From an uncultured Collinsella sp. (GTDB taxonomy: Bacteria; Actinomycetota; Coriobacteriia; Coriobacteriales; Coriobacteriaceae), in the NCBI GenBank assembly GCA_900549195.1, contig URNK01000005.1, forward strand, positions 1-24,404: a stretch of 24,404 nucleotides of DNA. Direction: 5' to 3'. Each line of letters starts with the position of its first letter. Within the stretch, counting starts at the first letter, position 1. This document shows, one piece after another, positions 22,505 to 24,404 of this stretch. The notes below the pieces were generated by a model. The model saw nothing but the letters and a program-made list of their open reading frames with translations, searched no databases and was not told where the DNA came from. The position numbers and the translations under genes are program-made.

Positions 22505-23458
22505 ATGACAACCAAGTACACCGACGCGCCGCGCACGCGCGTCATGACACCGGCCGCGCTCAACAACGGCGTTCACGAAAACCATTCCATCGGACAGACC
22601 ATGGCCATCGCGCCCAAAAAGGGCCTGTTCGACGACATTTCCATTCCCCAGATCGTCGCCGGCGCCGCAGCCGCCGCCACGAGCGTGGCGCTTGCTTCAA
22701 AGATCGGCATTGCCGGCTCGGTGATTGGTGCCGCTGTGAGCTCAGTCATCACTGTTGTGTCCTCGCAGGTCTACCGCCACTTTATCTCTGCCAGCGCCGA
22801 AGCAATCAAGGGCACGCATGCCGCTGTCGACTACCCTGCCGGCGCCTACGAGCCCGTTGAGCCCGATGTCGAGGAGCACCTAGGTGGCGCCGCGACCACG
22901 CAGGAGATGCGCCAGGTTGCGGGACGCACGACCACGGCGCGCGTCGCCCCCAACAGCCTGCGCGCCAAGGCGGCAGCCGAGCGCAGCCAGACGCAAAAGA
23001 AGGTCATCGTCTTCTCGATCGCCATCGCCATCGTCGCGGTCATCGCCTGCGCCGGCGCCATCCTTATCACCACTGCCGGTGAGGGTCTGGGTGAGCGTCC
23101 CGAGCCAATCCTGTCGTCGCGCACGACCGAGAGCGATGCAAATGGCGACACCCAGTCGCAAGATCAGCAGGCACAGGCGGACGACACGCAAGACAGTTCC
23201 ACCTCTGCCAATTCGTCCTCGAACACCCAAAACCAATCGCAGGGCACCGACTCCTCCACGGCCAACAGTGGCACGCCGTCCGGCACGACCGACTCAAGCC
23301 AAACGACTGACGGCTCTCAGCCGAGCACGGGCGACCAGACGAGCGACACCACGTCGGGAACGGGTGCAGCAGACAGTAGCAACACCAACAGCTCGAGCGG
23401 AACTGCGTCCGGCACGGCATCTGACAACTCGAGCCAAGGTACGGCATCGGGCAACTAA
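22505..23458 (+). CDS. Unrecognised membrane protein with Ser/Thr-rich tail
   Basis: 317 residues; I do not recognise a family. After a polar N-terminus (about 45 residues) comes an Ala/Val-rich hydrophobic stretch (about residues 47-88: IPQIVAGAAAAATSVALASK and onward). A polar section follows (90-165), then a second clear membrane helix (about 167-190: VIVFSIAIAIVAVIACAGAILIT). The last 120 residues are low-complexity Ser/Thr/Gln/Asn/Gly/Asp, like a cell-wall spacer or mucin-type linker, and end in GN without a sorting signal. The ATG at 22505 is chosen because GGGAGGA lies 6 bp upstream; an earlier ATG at 22409 has no such site. A terminator follows. It could be a surface-exposed structural or regulatory protein; no function can be assigned. 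Confidence 0.75.
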   Translation: MTTKYTDAPRTRVMTPAALNNGVHENHSIGQTMAIAPKKGLFDDISIPQIVAGAAAAATSVALASKIGIAGSVIGAAVSSVITVVSSQVYRHFISASAEAIKGTHAAVDYPAGAYEPVEPDVEEHLGGAATTQEMRQVAGRTTTARVAPNSLRAKAAAERSQTQKKVIVFSIAIAIVAVIACAGAILITTAGEGLGERPEPILSSRTTESDANGDTQSQDQQAQADDTQDSSTSANSSSNTQNQSQGTDSSTANSGTPSGTTDSSQTTDGSQPSTGDQTSDTTSGTGAADSSNTNSSSGTASGTASDNSSQGTASGN

Positions 23459-23493
23459 GCACATTTGCCTCTCATAGATAACCGACCTGTACA

Positions 23494-23527
23494 ACGGGCG
23501 CGAATCGAAAGCGGTTCGCGCCCGTTT
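23494..23527 (+). terminator. Intrinsic terminator of the unknown membrane protein gene
   Basis: ACGGGCGCGAA (23494-23504) pairs perfectly with TTCGCGCCCGT (23515-23525) around a 10-base loop. A short T-containing run (TTTGCCTT) follows. Confidence 0.82.
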
Positions 23528-23541
23528 GCCTTGGGCGCCGC

Positions 23542-23586
23542 CATGGCGAACGCCATGCGATGGTAAGATGCTTTACATGTGTAAAG
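23542..23586 (+). promoter_or_regulatory. Palindrome pair upstream of the last gene
   Basis: CATGGCG-AA-CGCCATG (23542-23557) and CTTTACA-TG-TGTAAAG (23571-23586) are two perfect 7-bp-arm palindromes, each 16 bp long, 13 bp apart. TAAGAT (23565-23570) between them could be a -10 box. The second palindrome overlaps the beginning of the AGAGGAG ribosome site. They could be operators or, for the second, an RNA hairpin near the ribosome site. Confidence 0.45.
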
Positions 23587-23598
23587 AGGAGATTTGCC

Positions 23599-24404
23599 AT
23601 GAGCAAGACAATAGTTAGGCCCACGCTTTCGCTGGGCAACCACATCTATCTGTATCGCCTGCTGCGCGATGCGATTGGATGCGGCAAGCAAACGTTTATG
23701 ACGCAGGTCGAGGAGGCACTCGCCGCTGGCGACATGACCGCTTATGACCTGGGCTTCGAGTCCACGCGCGAGCTGCTCGAGGAGCTCGACGACTGCATTA
23801 AGCTGACCGTCTTTAAGGGCGGCCGCCTGTATGCCACCGTCATCGCCAACGAGGCTTGGGATGCCGCCCTTGCCAAGGGCGAGGACAAGCCCAAGGCAGC
23901 CAAGGGCGCTAAGCAGTCCTACAAAAAGAAAAAGCGCGGTGAGAAGGACCTCAAGGCCGTGCGTCCCAAGCACGTTAAACGTCCCAAGCCAGAAACCATG
24001 GTTGAAGCCGCGCCGGAACCCGAGCCCGAGACAGAGATCGAAGTCGCTATTGAGGTAACGGCAGAAGCCGAAACCGAAATCGCCGCCACGACCGATCCCA
24101 AAGTCATATCCGAGCAGGAAGCCACTGTGGAGCTCAATGAAGCGCCCAAGTCGACAACCAAAGAAGCTGCTGACCAACCCGAGACGCCTACGTTCCAAAA
24201 CAGCGATGTCTTTGGCAACGAGGCCGAGGACGATCAGTCCGACGAGCCCGCAGATCAAGACGCTACCGAGTCGGCGCCGGAGCCCGAGACGCCGCAGCCC
24301 GCCATCTCGCTCACGGTCGTCTATGACCCCGAGAACGCCAACGCCGGCATCACCACCATGGCATCCACGCCGGTCGAGACAAAGCCGAGCATCGAGAACG
24401 AGAA
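23599..24404 (+). CDS. Unrecognised protein with acidic Pro/Glu-rich region, 3' end missing
   Basis: At least 268 codons, open to the window end. AGAGGAG (23585-23591) lies 7 bp before the ATG. Three regions are visible. Residues 1-95 look folded: PTLSLGNHIYLYRLLRDAIG, then GFESTRELLEELDDCIKLTV and FKGGRLYATVIANEAWDAAL. Residues 97-130 are very basic (KQSYKKKKRGEKD, KHVKRPKP). From about 131 on it is acidic and Pro/Glu/Thr-rich, probably disordered. The helix-strand pattern of the first part is reminiscent of small winged-helix domains such as OST-HTH/LOTUS, but this is a weak impression. I cannot assign a function; a nucleic-acid-binding protein would fit the basic stretch. Confidence 0.8.
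   Translation, partial: MSKTIVRPTLSLGNHIYLYRLLRDAIGCGKQTFMTQVEEALAAGDMTAYDLGFESTRELLEELDDCIKLTVFKGGRLYATVIANEAWDAALAKGEDKPKAAKGAKQSYKKKKRGEKDLKAVRPKHVKRPKPETMVEAAPEPEPETEIEVAIEVTAEAETEIAATTDPKVISEQEATVELNEAPKSTTKEAADQPETPTFQNSDVFGNEAEDDQSDEPADQDATESAPEPETPQPAISLTVVYDPENANAGITTMASTPVETKPSIENE

Overview
The window looks like chromosomal DNA of a high-GC, gut-type actinobacterium, most probably Collinsella or another member of the Coriobacteriia. That rests on gene content, base composition and codon use judged by eye; no search was run. The first 40 bases are not genomic: they are Illumina Nextera (Tn5) adapter left at a contig end, so real sequence starts at 41, inside a chloride-channel gene.

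Layout. 41-1195: 3' part of a ClC-family channel (+). 1291-3271 (-): a GntR/YtrA-type regulator, an ABC ATPase and an ABC-2 permease in one tight operon behind a promoter that overlaps an inverted repeat. 3398-3693: a non-coding array of eight 15-bp motifs in alternating orientation on a near-exact 40-bp pitch, the most unusual structure here. 3839-5452: prfC (release factor 3). 5553-7021 (+): a VUT/YhhQ queuosine-precursor transporter behind a leader that resembles a preQ1-I riboswitch, then a short-chain dehydrogenase. 7072-8788 (-): ung and an EamA/DMT permease; 8947-9813 (+): a LysR regulator divergent from the permease; 9841-11223 (-): a MATE exporter.

11312-14640 is a mobile island. An IS110-family element has its transposase split by a complete IS21-family element (istA/istB, 11696-13951). 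No target-site duplication is visible and the middle of the IS110 protein appears to be missing, so the IS110 copy is dead. Beyond it everything to 22301 is on the minus strand: a Phd/RelE-type toxin-antitoxin pair with a 42-bp palindromic operator, a NdpA-like nucleoid protein, a DUF2974 alpha/beta-hydrolase-like protein lying between two copies of a 28-bp direct repeat, L-lactate dehydrogenase, a class I/II aminotransferase and glutamine-dependent NAD synthetase. The aminotransferase and ldh both have terminator-like hairpins within a few tens of bases of their start codons, which suggests attenuation or read-through control.

22505-24404 (+): an unrecognised membrane protein with a long Ser/Thr-rich tail, then an unrecognised gene cut by the window end that has a small folded N-terminus, a Lys-rich stretch and an acidic Pro/Glu-rich region. 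Its promoter carries two short palindromes.

The metabolic genes (nadE, ldh, aminotransferase) fit a fermentative lifestyle with NAD turnover, but the sequence does not show that they are co-regulated. The best candidates for something undescribed are the 40-bp-pitch array and the structured leader of the aminotransferase.
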